The notes beneath the pieces are model-generated. The model worked only from the letters and a program-made list of their open reading frames with translations. It was not told where the DNA came from and ran no database searches. Of a DNA stretch of 64,000 bases, positions 9,682 through 19,088 are shown in pieces. The translations under genes and the position numbers were made by a program. The stretch comes from Rhizobium albus (GTDB lineage: Bacteria; Pseudomonadota; Alphaproteobacteria; Rhizobiales; Rhizobiaceae), in contig BSNO01000003.1 in the NCBI GenBank assembly GCA_030160035.1, positions 744,001 through 808,000 of the forward strand, written 5' to 3'. How positions within the stretch are numbered: the stretch's first letter is position 1; each line of letters starts with the position of its first letter.

Positions 9682-10587
9682 ATGAACAAACCTCTTTCCC
9701 ATCTCGAACGGCTCGAAGCGGAGTCGATCCATATCTTGCGCGAGGTCGCGGCGACCTTCCAGCGCCCGGTCATGCTCTATTCGGTGGGCAAAGACTCCTC
9801 CGTCATGCTGCACCTGGCGATGAAGGCGTTCTACCCCGCCAAGCCGCCATTTCCCTTCCTGCACGTCGACACGACCTGGAAGTTCCGGGAAATGATCGAG
9901 TTTCGCGACCGCATGGCGCGCGAGCGCGGCTTCGATCTCGATGTGCACATCAACCAGGATGGCGTGGAGCAGGGCATCAACCCGTTCGATCACGGCTCCA
10001 ACACCCACACCCACATCATGAAGACCGTTGCGCTTCGCCAGGCGCTCGACGCCGGGCGCTATGACGCTGCCTTTGGCGGCGCGCGCCGCGACGAGGAAAA
10101 GAGCCGGGCAAAGGAGCGCATCTTTTCCTTCCGCAATTCCAGCCATGCCTGGGACCCGAAGGGCCAGCGGCCGGAGATGTGGAAGATCTACAACACGCGC
10201 GTCGGCCAGGGCGAATCGATCCGCGTCTTCCCGCTGTCCAACTGGACCGAGCTCGATATCTGGCAGTACATTCTCGCCGAAGAGATCCCGATCGTGCCGC
10301 TTTATTTTGCCAAGAAGCGTCCTGTCGTCGAGCGCGACGGCATGCTGATCATGGTCGACGACGATCGCATGAAGCTGCAGCCGGGTGAGAAGATCGAAGA
10401 GAAGATGGTGCGGTTCCGCACGCTCGGCTGCTATCCGCTGACCGGTGCAATCGAGTCGGAAGCCGACGACCTGCCGGGCATCGTGCGTGAAATGCTGATT
10501 GCGCGCACCTCCGAGCGGCAGGGTCGCCTGATCGACCGCGACGAAGCGGGCTCCATGGAAAAGAAGAAGCGCGAGGGCTATTTCTGA
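9682..10587 (+). CDS. cysD: Sulfate adenylyltransferase subunit 2
   Basis: CysD (NodP-type) catalyses ATP + sulfate to APS, driven by GTP hydrolysis in CysN. The 301-residue protein carries the PP-loop [11 protein letters not shown] (about residues 33-43), [15 protein letters not shown], and [13 protein letters not shown] followed by [13 protein letters not shown], all typical. The ATG at 9682 gives the standard N terminus [16 protein letters not shown]; the open frame upstream to 9607 is not conserved-looking. The stop TGA shares its last base with the ATG of cysN/C, so the two are translationally coupled. No cysH or siroheme genes are adjacent. Confidence 0.96.
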   Translation: MNKPLSHLERLEAESIHILREVAATFQRPVMLYSVGKDSSVMLHLAMKAFYPAKPPFPFLHVDTTWKFREMIEFRDRMARERGFDLDVHINQDGVEQGINPFDHGSNTHTHIMKTVALRQALDAGRYDAAFGGARRDEEKSRAKERIFSFRNSSHAWDPKGQRPEMWKIYNTRVGQGESIRVFPLSNWTELDIWQYILAEEIPIVPLYFAKKRPVVERDGMLIMVDDDRMKLQPGEKIEEKMVRFRTLGCYPLTGAIESEADDLPGIVREMLIARTSERQGRLIDRDEAGSMEKKKREGYF

Positions 10588-12527
10588 TGCGCGCCACAGC
10601 GATTTCAGAGGCAACGACGAACGATGCAGCCGGCGATGCCGCCGCAACCGTTGCCGATTACCTTGCTAAGCAGGAAAGCAAGTCCTTCCTGCGCTTTCTC
10701 ACCTGCGGCTCGGTGGATGACGGAAAGTCGACGCTGATCGGGCGTCTGCTCTACGACACCAAGCTGATCTTCGAAGACCAGCTTGCCGCGCTCGAGCGCG
10801 ATTCGAGGAAGCACGGCACCACGGGCGAAGACATCGACTTCGCGCTGCTCGTCGACGGCCTGGAGGCCGAGCGCGAACAGGGCATCACGATCGACGTCGC
10901 CTACCGGTTCTTTGCGACCGACAAGCGCAAGTTCATCGTCGCCGACACGCCCGGTCACGAGCAGTACACCCGCAACATGGCGACGGGCGCTTCCACGGCT
11001 GATCTCGCCATCGTGCTGATCGATGCGCGCCAGGGCATCCTCACCCAGACGCGGCGCCATTCCTTCATCGCGTCGCTGCTCGGCATTCGCCACATCGTGC
11101 TGGCCGTCAACAAGATCGACCTGGTCGACTTCTCGCAGGAGCGCTTCGAGGCGATCCGACGCGATTACGAGATTTTCGCCGCGTCGCTCGGCTTCCGTTC
11201 GATCACCGCGATCCCGCTCTCGGCCCGCTATGGCGACAACGTCACCCAGCCTTCGGCGAACATGCCCTGGTATGACGGGCCGTCGCTGCTCGGGCTCCTC
11301 GAAACGGTGAATGTCGATGACGATCTGGCGGGCAAGCCATTCCGTTTCCCCGTGCAGTTCGTCAGCCGGCCGCATCTGAATTTCCGTGGCTTCCAAGGCC
11401 AGGTCGCGTCCGGCCGCGTTGCGGTCGGGGATACCGTCGCCGTGGCGAAATCGGGCGTGACGACCCGCATCAAGCGCATCGTCACCATGGCGCCCGACGG
11501 CACCGATCTCGATCTTGACCAGGCGCGCGATGGGCAGAGCGTGACCTTCGTTCTGGCAGACGAAGTCGACTGTTCGCGCGGCGATATGCTGGTCGATCCG
11601 CAGGCGGCGCCGGTGATTGCAGACCGGTTCGACGCGCGCCTCGTCTGGTTTGCCGAGCGGGCGCTTGTTGCAGGCCGCCAGTACATTCTGCGCACCGAGA
11701 CCGACCAGACAGCCGCCGCTATTGCGGTGCTGCAGAACCGCATCGACATCTCGAAGCTCGAAGAGGTGAAGGCCGACACGCTTGCACTCAACGATGTGGG
11801 CACGGTGACGATCGCTGCACAGCGGCCGATCGCGTTCGATCCCTATCGCGCCAACCGGGCGACCGGTGCCTTCATCCTGATCGACCGCATTTCCAACCAG
11901 ACGGTTGCGGCTGGCATGATCACGGCGCAGGCAAGTGGCTCTGCTGGCCAGCACCGCCTCTTCGATGTGACGCAGAAGGACCGTGCCGCCATCAAGCATC
12001 AGAAGCCGGCGATCCTCTGGTTCACCGGGCTTTCGGGAGCGGGAAAGAGCACGATCGCCAACACGCTCGAGCGACGCCTGCACGGCCTTGGCCTCCACAC
12101 CTACGTGCTTGATGGCGCCAATACGCGCCAAGGTCTGAACCGTGGGCTTGGCTTCGACGCGGCCAGCCGTCGCGAGGAGGTTCAGCGCATCGCCCATGTG
12201 GCGAAGCTGATGGCGGATGCCGGCCTGGTCGTGATGGCCTCCTTCATCTCGCCGCTGCGCGAAGAGCGCCAGATCGCCCGCGACATCGCCGGGGACAACG
12301 CGTTCCTGGAAATCTTCGTCGATGCCGACCTCGAGGACTGCATGCAGCGCGACCCGAAGGGGTTCTACAAGCTCGCGCTCGAGGGTGAACTGAAGCACTT
12401 CACCGGCGTAAACGAGCCCTACGAGGCCCCGGATTCGGCCGATGTGCATTTGCGCGTCAAGGGCCGCACGCCGGAAGAACTGGCAGCCGAGATCGAAGCC
12501 GCCTTGAAGGCCAAGGGCCTGCTTTAG
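10587..12527 (+). CDS. cysNC: Bifunctional sulfate adenylyltransferase subunit 1 / APS kinase
   Basis: A 646-residue fusion (CysN/C, NodQ-like) that makes APS with CysD and then phosphorylates it to PAPS. The N-terminal GTPase part has GSVDDGKST at residues 41-49, DTPGHEQYTRNMATGAS and NKIDLVDF; elongation-factor-like beta barrels follow. The C-terminal APS kinase domain starts near residue 465 with its own P-loop GLSGAGKST at residue 481 onward, then DGANTRQGLNRGLGF. Start ATG overlaps the cysD stop by one base. In rhizobia such genes serve both cysteine synthesis and sulfation of surface polysaccharides or Nod factors; with no nod genes nearby a housekeeping role is more likely. Confidence 0.96.
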   Translation: MRATAISEATTNDAAGDAAATVADYLAKQESKSFLRFLTCGSVDDGKSTLIGRLLYDTKLIFEDQLAALERDSRKHGTTGEDIDFALLVDGLEAEREQGITIDVAYRFFATDKRKFIVADTPGHEQYTRNMATGASTADLAIVLIDARQGILTQTRRHSFIASLLGIRHIVLAVNKIDLVDFSQERFEAIRRDYEIFAASLGFRSITAIPLSARYGDNVTQPSANMPWYDGPSLLGLLETVNVDDDLAGKPFRFPVQFVSRPHLNFRGFQGQVASGRVAVGDTVAVAKSGVTTRIKRIVTMAPDGTDLDLDQARDGQSVTFVLADEVDCSRGDMLVDPQAAPVIADRFDARLVWFAERALVAGRQYILRTETDQTAAAIAVLQNRIDISKLEEVKADTLALNDVGTVTIAAQRPIAFDPYRANRATGAFILIDRISNQTVAAGMITAQASGSAGQHRLFDVTQKDRAAIKHQKPAILWFTGLSGAGKSTIANTLERRLHGLGLHTYVLDGANTRQGLNRGLGFDAASRREEVQRIAHVAKLMADAGLVVMASFISPLREERQIARDIAGDNAFLEIFVDADLEDCMQRDPKGFYKLALEGELKHFTGVNEPYEAPDSADVHLRVKGRTPEELAAEIEAALKAKGLL

Positions 12528-12654
12528 CAAAACCGGCTGGTGAACCCGGTGATGGAAGCGGCGACGATAAGTGACTGCTTCCATCGAAACCAAGCGTTAA
12601 CCACGAGCCCGTATTCAGTTAACGATTACGGGGACCAGGTTTTTCGGGGGCGTC

Positions 12655-13275
12655 ATGTCGATCACACGCAGAGGCATTCTTTTCGGGATGCCACTCTTCT
12701 TGGGCGCCTGCACGGCGTCGTCGGAATATCAGACGGCCCGGCTGAACTACGCGGCGCTGCCGGCGGAGCGGTTCCCGCTCGATGCCGTGCCGCTGCAGGA
12801 GATCGACCCGGAACTCCGCCGCCAGGAAGTCGCGTTCGATGGCGACTACGAAGCCGGCACCGTCGTGGTCAACACGCCTGAGCGTCGACTCTATTACGTG
12901 CTCGGCGGGGGCAGGGCGCTGCGCTACGGCATCGGCGTCGGTCGCGAAGGACTGGCACTGCGCGGCAACGCCACCGTCGGTCGCAAGGCCGAATGGCCGA
13001 ATTGGACCCCTACGGCCAACATGATTCGGCGCGATCCACGCAATCTGCAATTCGCATCCGGCGTCCCCGGTGGGCCGACCAATCCGCTTGGCGCCCGCGC
13101 GCTTTATCTCTATCGCAATGGCCGCGACACCATGTTCCGCATCCACGGCACCAACCAGCCGCGCTCGATCGGGCAAGCCATGTCGAGCGGCTGCGTGCGC
13201 ATGCTGAACCACGACGTGATCGATCTTTACGACCGCGTCCCAACCGGCAGCCGAGTCGTGGTGATCCAGGCCTGA
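12655..13275 (+). CDS. L,D-transpeptidase (YkuD domain), lipoprotein
   Basis: A 206-residue periplasmic L,D-transpeptidase that would form 3-3 cross-links in peptidoglycan or attach proteins to it. The N terminus MSITRRGILFG plus the hydrophobic run LGAC gives a lipobox cleavage signal. The YkuD catalytic signature is complete: His164 and, 16 residues on, Cys180 in HGTNQPRSIGQ and MSSGCVRM. It is clearly paralogous to the protein at 33371-34156, sharing the pre-domain pattern of FPL..P...DP..RRQ. Monocistronic; TTAA-containing repeats upstream do not have CtrA spacing. Confidence 0.92.
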   Translation: MSITRRGILFGMPLFLGACTASSEYQTARLNYAALPAERFPLDAVPLQEIDPELRRQEVAFDGDYEAGTVVVNTPERRLYYVLGGGRALRYGIGVGREGLALRGNATVGRKAEWPNWTPTANMIRRDPRNLQFASGVPGGPTNPLGARALYLYRNGRDTMFRIHGTNQPRSIGQAMSSGCVRMLNHDVIDLYDRVPTGSRVVVIQA

Positions 13276-13412
13276 CCAGTCGCTTCCCGCGAACTTATCA
13301 AGGCGGCGTTCGGCCAACGATCGATCCTGTGAAATTTGTGATCCGCTCTTGATTCCTGCCGGGATCAGGGTAAACCGGCCACGGTCGCATTGCCCGACGG
13401 GCAAGCCGCCAT

Positions 13413-13487
13413 TGGGGCGTAGCCAAGCGGTAAGGCAGCGGTTTTTGGTACCGCCATTCCCTGGTTCGAATCCAGGCGCCCCAGCCA
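13413..13487 (+). tRNA. tRNA-Gln (anticodon UUG)
   Basis: A full cloverleaf: acceptor TGGGGCG (13413-13419) pairs with CGCCCCA (13477-13483), the anticodon stem GCGGT/ACCGC closes a TTTTGGT loop with anticodon TTG, and the T-arm CCTGG/CCAGG closes TTCGAAT. Discriminator G is followed by an encoded CCA. Confidence 0.97.
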
Positions 13488-13564
13488 TTTCCCTTCATGT
13501 CAGACTTTCCGGTTTCGCGCAGACGGCTTAAGGCTGTTTGTGTTGATCGGCGACGGAGAGCAGG

Positions 13565-14023
13565 ATGGCGGGTCTTTTCTACGAACAATTCAGCGTCGGC
13601 CTGACATTCGATCATGCGATCCGGCGCACGGTAACCGAGATGGACAATGTCCTGTTTTCGGCGATGACCCACAATCCGGCCGCGCTGCATCTCGACGAAC
13701 ACTACTGCCAGACGCAGACGGAATTCGGCCAGCGGATCGTCAACAGCGCCTTCACGCTGGGACTGATCGTTGGCATTTCAGTGGGCGACACGACGCTCGG
13801 CACCACAGTTGCCAATCTGGGCTGGGACGAGGTCAGGTTTCCGCGTCCGCTCTTCCACGGCGACACGGTGCATGTGCGCTCGACGGTGCACGAGATGCGC
13901 GAAAGCCGCACCCGGCCGGAATGCGGGATCGTCATCTTCCTGCATGAAGGCTTCAATCAGAAAGACGAATTGATCGCCACGTGCAAACGCTCGGCATTGA
14001 TGCTGCGCAAACCGATGGAATGA
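13565..14023 (+). CDS. MaoC family dehydratase
   Basis: A 152-residue hot-dog-fold protein. It has the MaoC pattern: N-terminal FYEQFSVGLTF, the hydratase motif region MTHNPAALHLDEHY, then QRIVNSAFTLGLIVG and FPRPLFHGDTVHVRS. Such enzymes hydrate or dehydrate 2-enoyl-CoA esters; small rhizobial members near this type act on mesaconyl- or methylmalyl-CoA-like substrates, but the substrate here is open. It is a single gene between the two tRNA genes. Confidence 0.85.
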   Translation: MAGLFYEQFSVGLTFDHAIRRTVTEMDNVLFSAMTHNPAALHLDEHYCQTQTEFGQRIVNSAFTLGLIVGISVGDTTLGTTVANLGWDEVRFPRPLFHGDTVHVRSTVHEMRESRTRPECGIVIFLHEGFNQKDELIATCKRSALMLRKPME

Positions 14024-14116
14024 GTGGGCGGGGGCCTTGAAATTCTACCGATGATGATTTTCCGGCTTGCATCGACCAGACCAAATCGCTAGTGAAGCCG
14101 GGCCTTCGGGCCATGT

Positions 14117-14193
14117 CGGAGTGTAGCGCAGCCTGGTAGCGCACCTCGTTCGGGACGAGGGGGTCGCAGGTTCAAATCCTGCCACTCCGACCA
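14117..14193 (+). tRNA. tRNA-Pro (anticodon CGG)
   Basis: Acceptor CGGAGTG (14117-14123) pairs with CACTCCG (14183-14189); the anticodon stem CCTCG/CGAGG closes loop TTCGGGA with anticodon CGG; the T-arm loop is TTCAAAT. Discriminator A and encoded CCA (14191-14193). No integrated element abuts it. Confidence 0.97.
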
Positions 14194-14271
14194 TCGTTTT
14201 CAGGGCTTCCCGGGTCCTTCTTTGGATCAGTTTCTCGCCGATTAGGTTGAGCAATCCACCTTTTCATTCGC

Positions 14272-16551
14272 TCAGCGGACGGAGGACAGCGCCGGTGCCC
14301 CGGAGGCGGGCATTGGCGCGCTCGTGAGCGCGCTTGCCACAGCGTCTTTCAGCTGGTCGTGCGTGAACGGCTTGCCGAGCATCGGCAGTTTGAGCTGCTC
14401 GTTTTCCGGGATTTCGGCATAGCCGGTGACGATGAGGATCGGAAGTTCGGGACGGCGCTGGCGGATCGCGCGGGCGAGTTCGGTGCCGGTCATTCCTGGC
14501 ATGGCGTGGTCGGTCACGAGCAAATCGATGCCGTCGTCCTTGTCCAGCATGTCCAGTGCCATGGTGCCGGAAGAGGCTTCGATCACGTCGTGGCCGAGTT
14601 CCTGCAGAAGGTCGACGGTGTTCATCAAAACGAGGAAATCGTCGTCGACGGCCAATACCTTGAGTGGTCCGGCGCTCGCCTGCTGCATCGGCAGCGCTGA
14701 GAGAGCGGTTCCCGCCTCGACATCGGCAGCGGGCAGCCAGAGCGTCGCGCGGGTGCCGGAACCGAATTCGCTTTCAAGCACCAACGCGCCACCGGATTGT
14801 TCGGCGAAGCCATGCACCATGGAAAGGCCGAGGCCGCTGCCGCGTTCGAGGCCCTTGGTGGTGAAGAACGGATCGCGTGCCCGTGCCAGCGTCTGCGGGT
14901 CCATGCCGATACCGTCATCCGCGATGTCGACGCGGATGTAATCGCCGGCCTTCAGACCGTCGACATCGCCGCTCTGCAGGTTGCTGCGCTTGGCGGATAC
15001 CCGGATCGTGCCACCCTCCGGCATGGCGTCCTTGGCGTTGACGGCGAGATTGATGATGCTGATCTCGAGCTGATGCGCATCGACATGGGCGGTTGCCCCT
15101 TGTGGGTCGAAATCCGTCTCGAACTGGATCTGCGGGCCGAGCGAACGCTGTAGCGTGTCTGTGATGGATTGGAAGAGGTGCGGCACGGAGACGGGCTCGG
15201 CCTGCAGCGTCTGCTGACGGGCGAAGGACAACATGTGCTGAGTCAGCACCGAGCCGCGGCGCGCACCCTGCATGGCGTTCTCGATCAGGGCGTTCGCCCG
15301 ATCATCCTGCGCGTAGCGGCGTTGGAGCAGTTCGAGGTTGCCGAGAACCACCGCCAGCAGATTGTTGAAATCATGCGCGATGCCGCCGGAGAGCTTGCCG
15401 ATCGCTTCCATTTTCTGCGTCTGGCGCAACGCTTCTTCGGCACGCTTGCGCGCCGTCACGTCGATCAGTCCGCCGGAAACCGACAGAATGTCTCCATCGC
15501 TTTCGAGACGCGATGACATCAGCACATCGATCGGCACGCCGTCTCTCGTGCGGAAACGGTATTCCACATCGTCCATTGCCTGGCCTTGCAGGAGAAGCGG
15601 CCAATCGTGATCGAGAAACTTCTGGGCGGACTCCGGCTCCATGAAGAAGGCGAGGCGTTCGCCGTGCACGTCCTCCCGGTTTCGACCAAGAAGCTGCAGC
15701 CAGGAATCGCTGGCTTCCAGAATGGTGCCCTTGCCTGAGAGCGAGTGCAGCGGCAGCGGCGTGTGGCGATAGAGCGCGCGGAACTGTTCTTCGCTGCGGC
15801 GAAGGCGGTGCGCTTCCTGTGCCGCCATCTGAGCCAACCGCCGATCAACGACGGCTGCGGCCAGCGCCAGTGCCAGAATGACGAAGGTGATGACGGCGAT
15901 GCCGACGGCGAGATTGCCATGGTTGAGGCCGAAGCCGGTGACGGCCTGCCCTCCCTCAACCGACGGAACGAAATGTGCCGCATGCATGCCGGCGTAGTGC
16001 ATCCCCGAAACGGCAACTCCCATGGCCAGCGCAGCACCGATACGCAGGACGGGCCGCGTCTCGACGAGTGCCAACCAGAGGGCCGCGGTCGACGCTCCGA
16101 TGGCGATCACCACCGATATGCCCACCCAGAACGGGTTGTAATGCATCTCCATGGGCATGCGCATGGCGGCCATGCCGGTATAATGCATCGCCAAAATACC
16201 GGCACCCATCAGGAGGCCGGCAATGAGCAGCGGCCGAAGGCCGCCATCCGCATCGCGCGCCACGGCGAAGCCGAGCCCTGTGACGCCGATGGCCAACACG
16301 AGCGAGAAGAGCGTGAGCGCCGCGTCGTAGGTGATGGTAACGCCGGGCAGGGAAAGAGCCAGCATGGCGACGAAGTGCATGGACCAGATGCCACCGCCCA
16401 TGGCGAGCGCGGCCGTGCCGAGCCAAGCCATCGATGCTCGTTTGCCGGAAGCAGCCCTCAGCCGCCCGGCCAGATCCAGCGCCGTATAGGAGGCCGCAAT
16501 GGCGATCAGGATCGAGAGCGCGACGAGGGCGGGATCGTGATGGCCATGCAT
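14272..16551 (-). CDS. MHYT-PAS hybrid sensor histidine kinase/response regulator
   Basis: A 759-residue membrane-bound hybrid kinase. The N terminus is an MHYT sensor: seven hydrophobic segments in residues 1-235 with three motif copies, MHFV at 59-61 region, MHYT near 122-125 and MHYA near 184-187, proposed to bind copper and sense O2, CO or NO. A PAS domain follows (about 255-370), then HisKA with GGIAHDFNN (phosphoacceptor His393), HATPase with DDGIGM and GSGLGLSMVHG, and a C-terminal receiver (about 640-755) with LAVDDDF and the phosphoacceptor Asp in LLVTDHAMPGMTG. No cognate output regulator is adjacent, so phosphotransfer to another protein is likely. Single gene. Confidence 0.93.
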   Translation of the reverse strand: MHGHHDPALVALSILIAIAASYTALDLAGRLRAASGKRASMAWLGTAALAMGGGIWSMHFVAMLALSLPGVTITYDAALTLFSLVLAIGVTGLGFAVARDADGGLRPLLIAGLLMGAGILAMHYTGMAAMRMPMEMHYNPFWVGISVVIAIGASTAALWLALVETRPVLRIGAALAMGVAVSGMHYAGMHAAHFVPSVEGGQAVTGFGLNHGNLAVGIAVITFVILALALAAAVVDRRLAQMAAQEAHRLRRSEEQFRALYRHTPLPLHSLSGKGTILEASDSWLQLLGRNREDVHGERLAFFMEPESAQKFLDHDWPLLLQGQAMDDVEYRFRTRDGVPIDVLMSSRLESDGDILSVSGGLIDVTARKRAEEALRQTQKMEAIGKLSGGIAHDFNNLLAVVLGNLELLQRRYAQDDRANALIENAMQGARRGSVLTQHMLSFARQQTLQAEPVSVPHLFQSITDTLQRSLGPQIQFETDFDPQGATAHVDAHQLEISIINLAVNAKDAMPEGGTIRVSAKRSNLQSGDVDGLKAGDYIRVDIADDGIGMDPQTLARARDPFFTTKGLERGSGLGLSMVHGFAEQSGGALVLESEFGSGTRATLWLPAADVEAGTALSALPMQQASAGPLKVLAVDDDFLVLMNTVDLLQELGHDVIEASSGTMALDMLDKDDGIDLLVTDHAMPGMTGTELARAIRQRRPELPILIVTGYAEIPENEQLKLPMLGKPFTHDQLKDAVASALTSAPMPASGAPALSSVR

Positions 16552-16818
16552 TCTTTGTTTTCCGGCGGGCAGCTTGTCCGCGCTCTAGCACCTAAAGCGA
16601 CAGCTTAAGAAGTCAATTCACGAGCACAGGGCCGCTCGTGCAATAACATGGGTCAATCTGGACGCGCTTGGAGAGGCTTTTCTTTCGACTATGCATTCTT
16701 TAGCACTGTCTCATCGATCCGTCACAGGTCATGGGCCTTGTCATCTGATTGTAACGGATCAAGAATATCGGCAACGCGCGGTCAGTCCTGCCCGCGACGA
16801 TCAAAAGGGGAGACGTTC

Positions 16819-17946
16819 ATGAACTTCATCAAGCGCCGCACCATCCTGACCGGTGCGGCATCGGTCGCCGGCCTGTCGCTCGCTTCGCCTTTCGTTTCAC
16901 GCCGAAGCTATGCGCAAGGGTCTTCCGGCTCCGTCAATATCTTCGCCTGGGCAGGTTATCTCAACGACGAGATGCTTTCCGCCTTTACGGAAGCCACGGG
17001 CATCGAGGCCAACTACACGCCTTACGGCACCAATGACGAACTGCTGAACCAGCTGCGCGCCAATAACGGTGCTGGTTTCGACATCATCTGGCCCACCGTC
17101 GACCGCGTCCCGAACTATGTGGAATTCGGTCTCGTGCAGCCGCTGGATATCTCCAAGATCGAAGTCGATCGCTGCTTGCCGAGCGCCTGGTCAAGCTCCG
17201 AGAACCTCGGTGCCGTCATCGACGGCGAGCGTTATCAGGTTCCGACCGACTGGGGCACGGAAGGCATCGCGTTCGATCGTGACCAGATGCCGCTCGAATT
17301 CGGCACGGCATCCTACGGCGATATCTGGAAGCCGGAAGCCGAGGGTCTCGCCACCGTGCGCGGCCATTCCGGCCTTGTCGGTCTAGGCCTCTGGCTGGAA
17401 GCCGAAGGTCGCCTGCCGATGCCGATGCGCGAAGCCTTCGTTTCCGAAGAGAACATGGTCGCGATCTATGACGTGATCCTGGCGGAAGCGATTGCCCGCA
17501 AGGCCAACATCGCCCAGTTCTGGACCAACGAAAACGAAGCCCAGGGCGCATTCCGCGTCAATGGCTGTGCTGTCGGCCAGACGTGGGATTCCACGGCCGC
17601 AGCACTGGCAAAAGAAGGCCTGAATGTTGGCTTCCTCGCTCCGAAGGAAGGCGCGCTGACCTGGATGGAAGGCGTTTCGATCCCGGCCGGTGCCGAGAAC
17701 CTCGATCAGGCTTACGCCTTCATCAACTGGTTCCTGACGCCGGAAGCAGGCGCCATGTACACCAACGCAACGTCGATCAACTCGACCGCCGTCGGTGCTG
17801 CCGAACTGACGTCGGACGACGCCAAGGCCTTCTTCGCCAACGCCTATCCGGGCGATGCACTGGAGAAGCTGTGGTGGTGGCCGATTCAGGAAACCTGGTT
17901 CGTCGAAAAGCGCAACGAATATCAGGACCGCTTCCTGTCCGCCTGA
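16819..17946 (+). CDS. ABC transporter substrate-binding protein, spermidine/putrescine type
   Basis: A 375-residue periplasmic binding protein of the PotD/extracellular solute-binding type. The N terminus has KRRTILTGAASVAGLSLA, a twin-Arg-like export signal ending near SYAQG. The mature part begins with VNIFAWAGYLNDEMLSAFTEATG, typical of polyamine-binding proteins. AAAAGGGGAG lies 7-8 bases before the ATG at 16819; the upstream open frame is rejected. It is the first gene of a four-gene ABC operon and is followed by a hairpin that may hold the binding protein at a higher level than the membrane parts. Ligand is inferred from family only. Confidence 0.9.
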   Translation: MNFIKRRTILTGAASVAGLSLASPFVSRRSYAQGSSGSVNIFAWAGYLNDEMLSAFTEATGIEANYTPYGTNDELLNQLRANNGAGFDIIWPTVDRVPNYVEFGLVQPLDISKIEVDRCLPSAWSSSENLGAVIDGERYQVPTDWGTEGIAFDRDQMPLEFGTASYGDIWKPEAEGLATVRGHSGLVGLGLWLEAEGRLPMPMREAFVSEENMVAIYDVILAEAIARKANIAQFWTNENEAQGAFRVNGCAVGQTWDSTAAALAKEGLNVGFLAPKEGALTWMEGVSIPAGAENLDQAYAFINWFLTPEAGAMYTNATSINSTAVGAAELTSDDAKAFFANAYPGDALEKLWWWPIQETWFVEKRNEYQDRFLSA

Positions 17947-17960
17947 TCCGACGATCGTAA

Positions 17961-17983
17961 GGGGTCGGCTGAACGCCGGCCCC
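17961..17983 (+). terminator. Intercistronic hairpin in the ABC operon
   Basis: GGGGTCGGC (17961-17969) pairs with GCCGGCCCC (17975-17983), one G-T wobble, around a 5-base loop, in the gap between the binding-protein gene and the ATPase gene. No T-run follows, so it is more likely an mRNA 3'-protecting or partially attenuating structure than a full stop. Confidence 0.5.
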
Positions 17984-18023
17984 CCACTCTTCATCTTCAA
18001 AATTCCGCAACTTTCGAGGCTTC

Positions 18024-19088
18024 ATGTCCCATTCGGTCGAACTGCAGGATGTCGGCATGACATTCGGCAAAACCCGCGCCGTCGGCGATGTGAGCTTTAC
18101 GGTGGAAGGTGGCGAATTCTTCTCCATCCTCGGCCCCTCGGGCTGCGGCAAGACGACGATCCTGCGCATGGTCGCAGGCTTTCTCCAGCCGACCGAAGGC
18201 AAGATCCTCATCGGCGGCAAGGACATGGCGGGGCTCGGCCCCGATCAACGCCCGACCGCGATGATCTTCCAGTCGCTGGCGCTTTTCCCGCTGATGCCGG
18301 TTTGGGAAAACATCGCCTTCGGGCTGGAGGCCCGTGGCGTCGCGAAGGCCGAACGTCGCCGGAAGGCGGACGAGCTGCTCAAGCTGATTGCGCTCGAAGG
18401 CTATGGCGACCGGATGCCGGGTGAGCTTTCAGGCGGCCAGCGTCAGCGCGTTGCCATCGCCCGCGCGCTCGCGGTGGAGCCTCAGGTACTGTTGCTCGAC
18501 GAACCGCTTTCCGCGCTCGATTTGAAACTGCGCCAGCACATGCGCGCGGAACTGCGCGCCCTGCAGAAACGCACGGGCGTGACCTTCATCTACATTACCC
18601 ACGACCAGTCGGAAGCGCTCGCCATGTCCGATCGCGTTGCAGTGATGAGCGCCGGCGTGCTGCAGCAGGTGGGTGCGCCGCGTGACCTTTATGACAACCC
18701 GGCGACGCCTTTCGTGGCGAAGTTCGTCGGCGAAACCAACGCCTATCCAGGCATCGTCCGCGCCATCGACGGAAAGACAGCCAGCATCGAGACGGCTCAT
18801 GGCACGATGCGGGGCAGGGCGGGCCCGGCACTTGCCGTTGGCAGCAAGGCCAGTCTCTATGTGCGGCCGGAAGCGCTGAAAGCCGCTTCGGTCGACAATG
18901 CGGTCGCGGCAACCGTCGATCGCTTCGATTTCGAAGGCGCCTTCGCGCTGATCCATGCGCGCCTGCCCGACGGCGCGCCGCTCGTCGCCTCCGTCGGCAG
19001 CCTGGATTTCGCCGATGCGCCAAAACCGGGCGAGACGGCCCGCTTCGGCTTTGCACCGGACCATGCCGTGGTGCTTGCCGATGGGTGA
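18024..19088 (+). CDS. ABC transporter ATP-binding protein, PotA-like
   Basis: A 354-residue ATPase that energises the importer from the cytoplasmic face. Walker A GPSGCGKTT (about residues 39-47), signature LSGGQRQRVAIARAL, Walker B VLLLDEPLSALD, then the switch His in ITHDQSEALAMSD are all present. The C-terminal 110 residues form the TOBE regulatory domain seen in PotA/MalK-type subunits. Its stop overlaps the start of the first permease gene by 8 bases, consistent with translational coupling. Confidence 0.94.
   Translation: MSHSVELQDVGMTFGKTRAVGDVSFTVEGGEFFSILGPSGCGKTTILRMVAGFLQPTEGKILIGGKDMAGLGPDQRPTAMIFQSLALFPLMPVWENIAFGLEARGVAKAERRRKADELLKLIALEGYGDRMPGELSGGQRQRVAIARALAVEPQVLLLDEPLSALDLKLRQHMRAELRALQKRTGVTFIYITHDQSEALAMSDRVAVMSAGVLQQVGAPRDLYDNPATPFVAKFVGETNAYPGIVRAIDGKTASIETAHGTMRGRAGPALAVGSKASLYVRPEALKAASVDNAVAATVDRFDFEGAFALIHARLPDGAPLVASVGSLDFADAPKPGETARFGFAPDHAVVLADG

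Noticed and set aside
10605-12593. A 662-codon open frame opposite cysN/C, and similar long frames opposite smc (302-1645), ppdK, mutB and the HerA-like gene
   Set aside because: These are shadows caused by high GC at third positions of the real genes; their translations are rich in Arg, His and Pro and show no domain.
12597-12622. TTAA pair upstream of the first L,D-transpeptidase as a CtrA box
   Set aside because: The two TTAA are 18 bases apart, not 7.
13413-14193. tRNA genes as integration sites
   Set aside because: No direct repeat of a tRNA 3' end, integrase or foreign DNA next to either.
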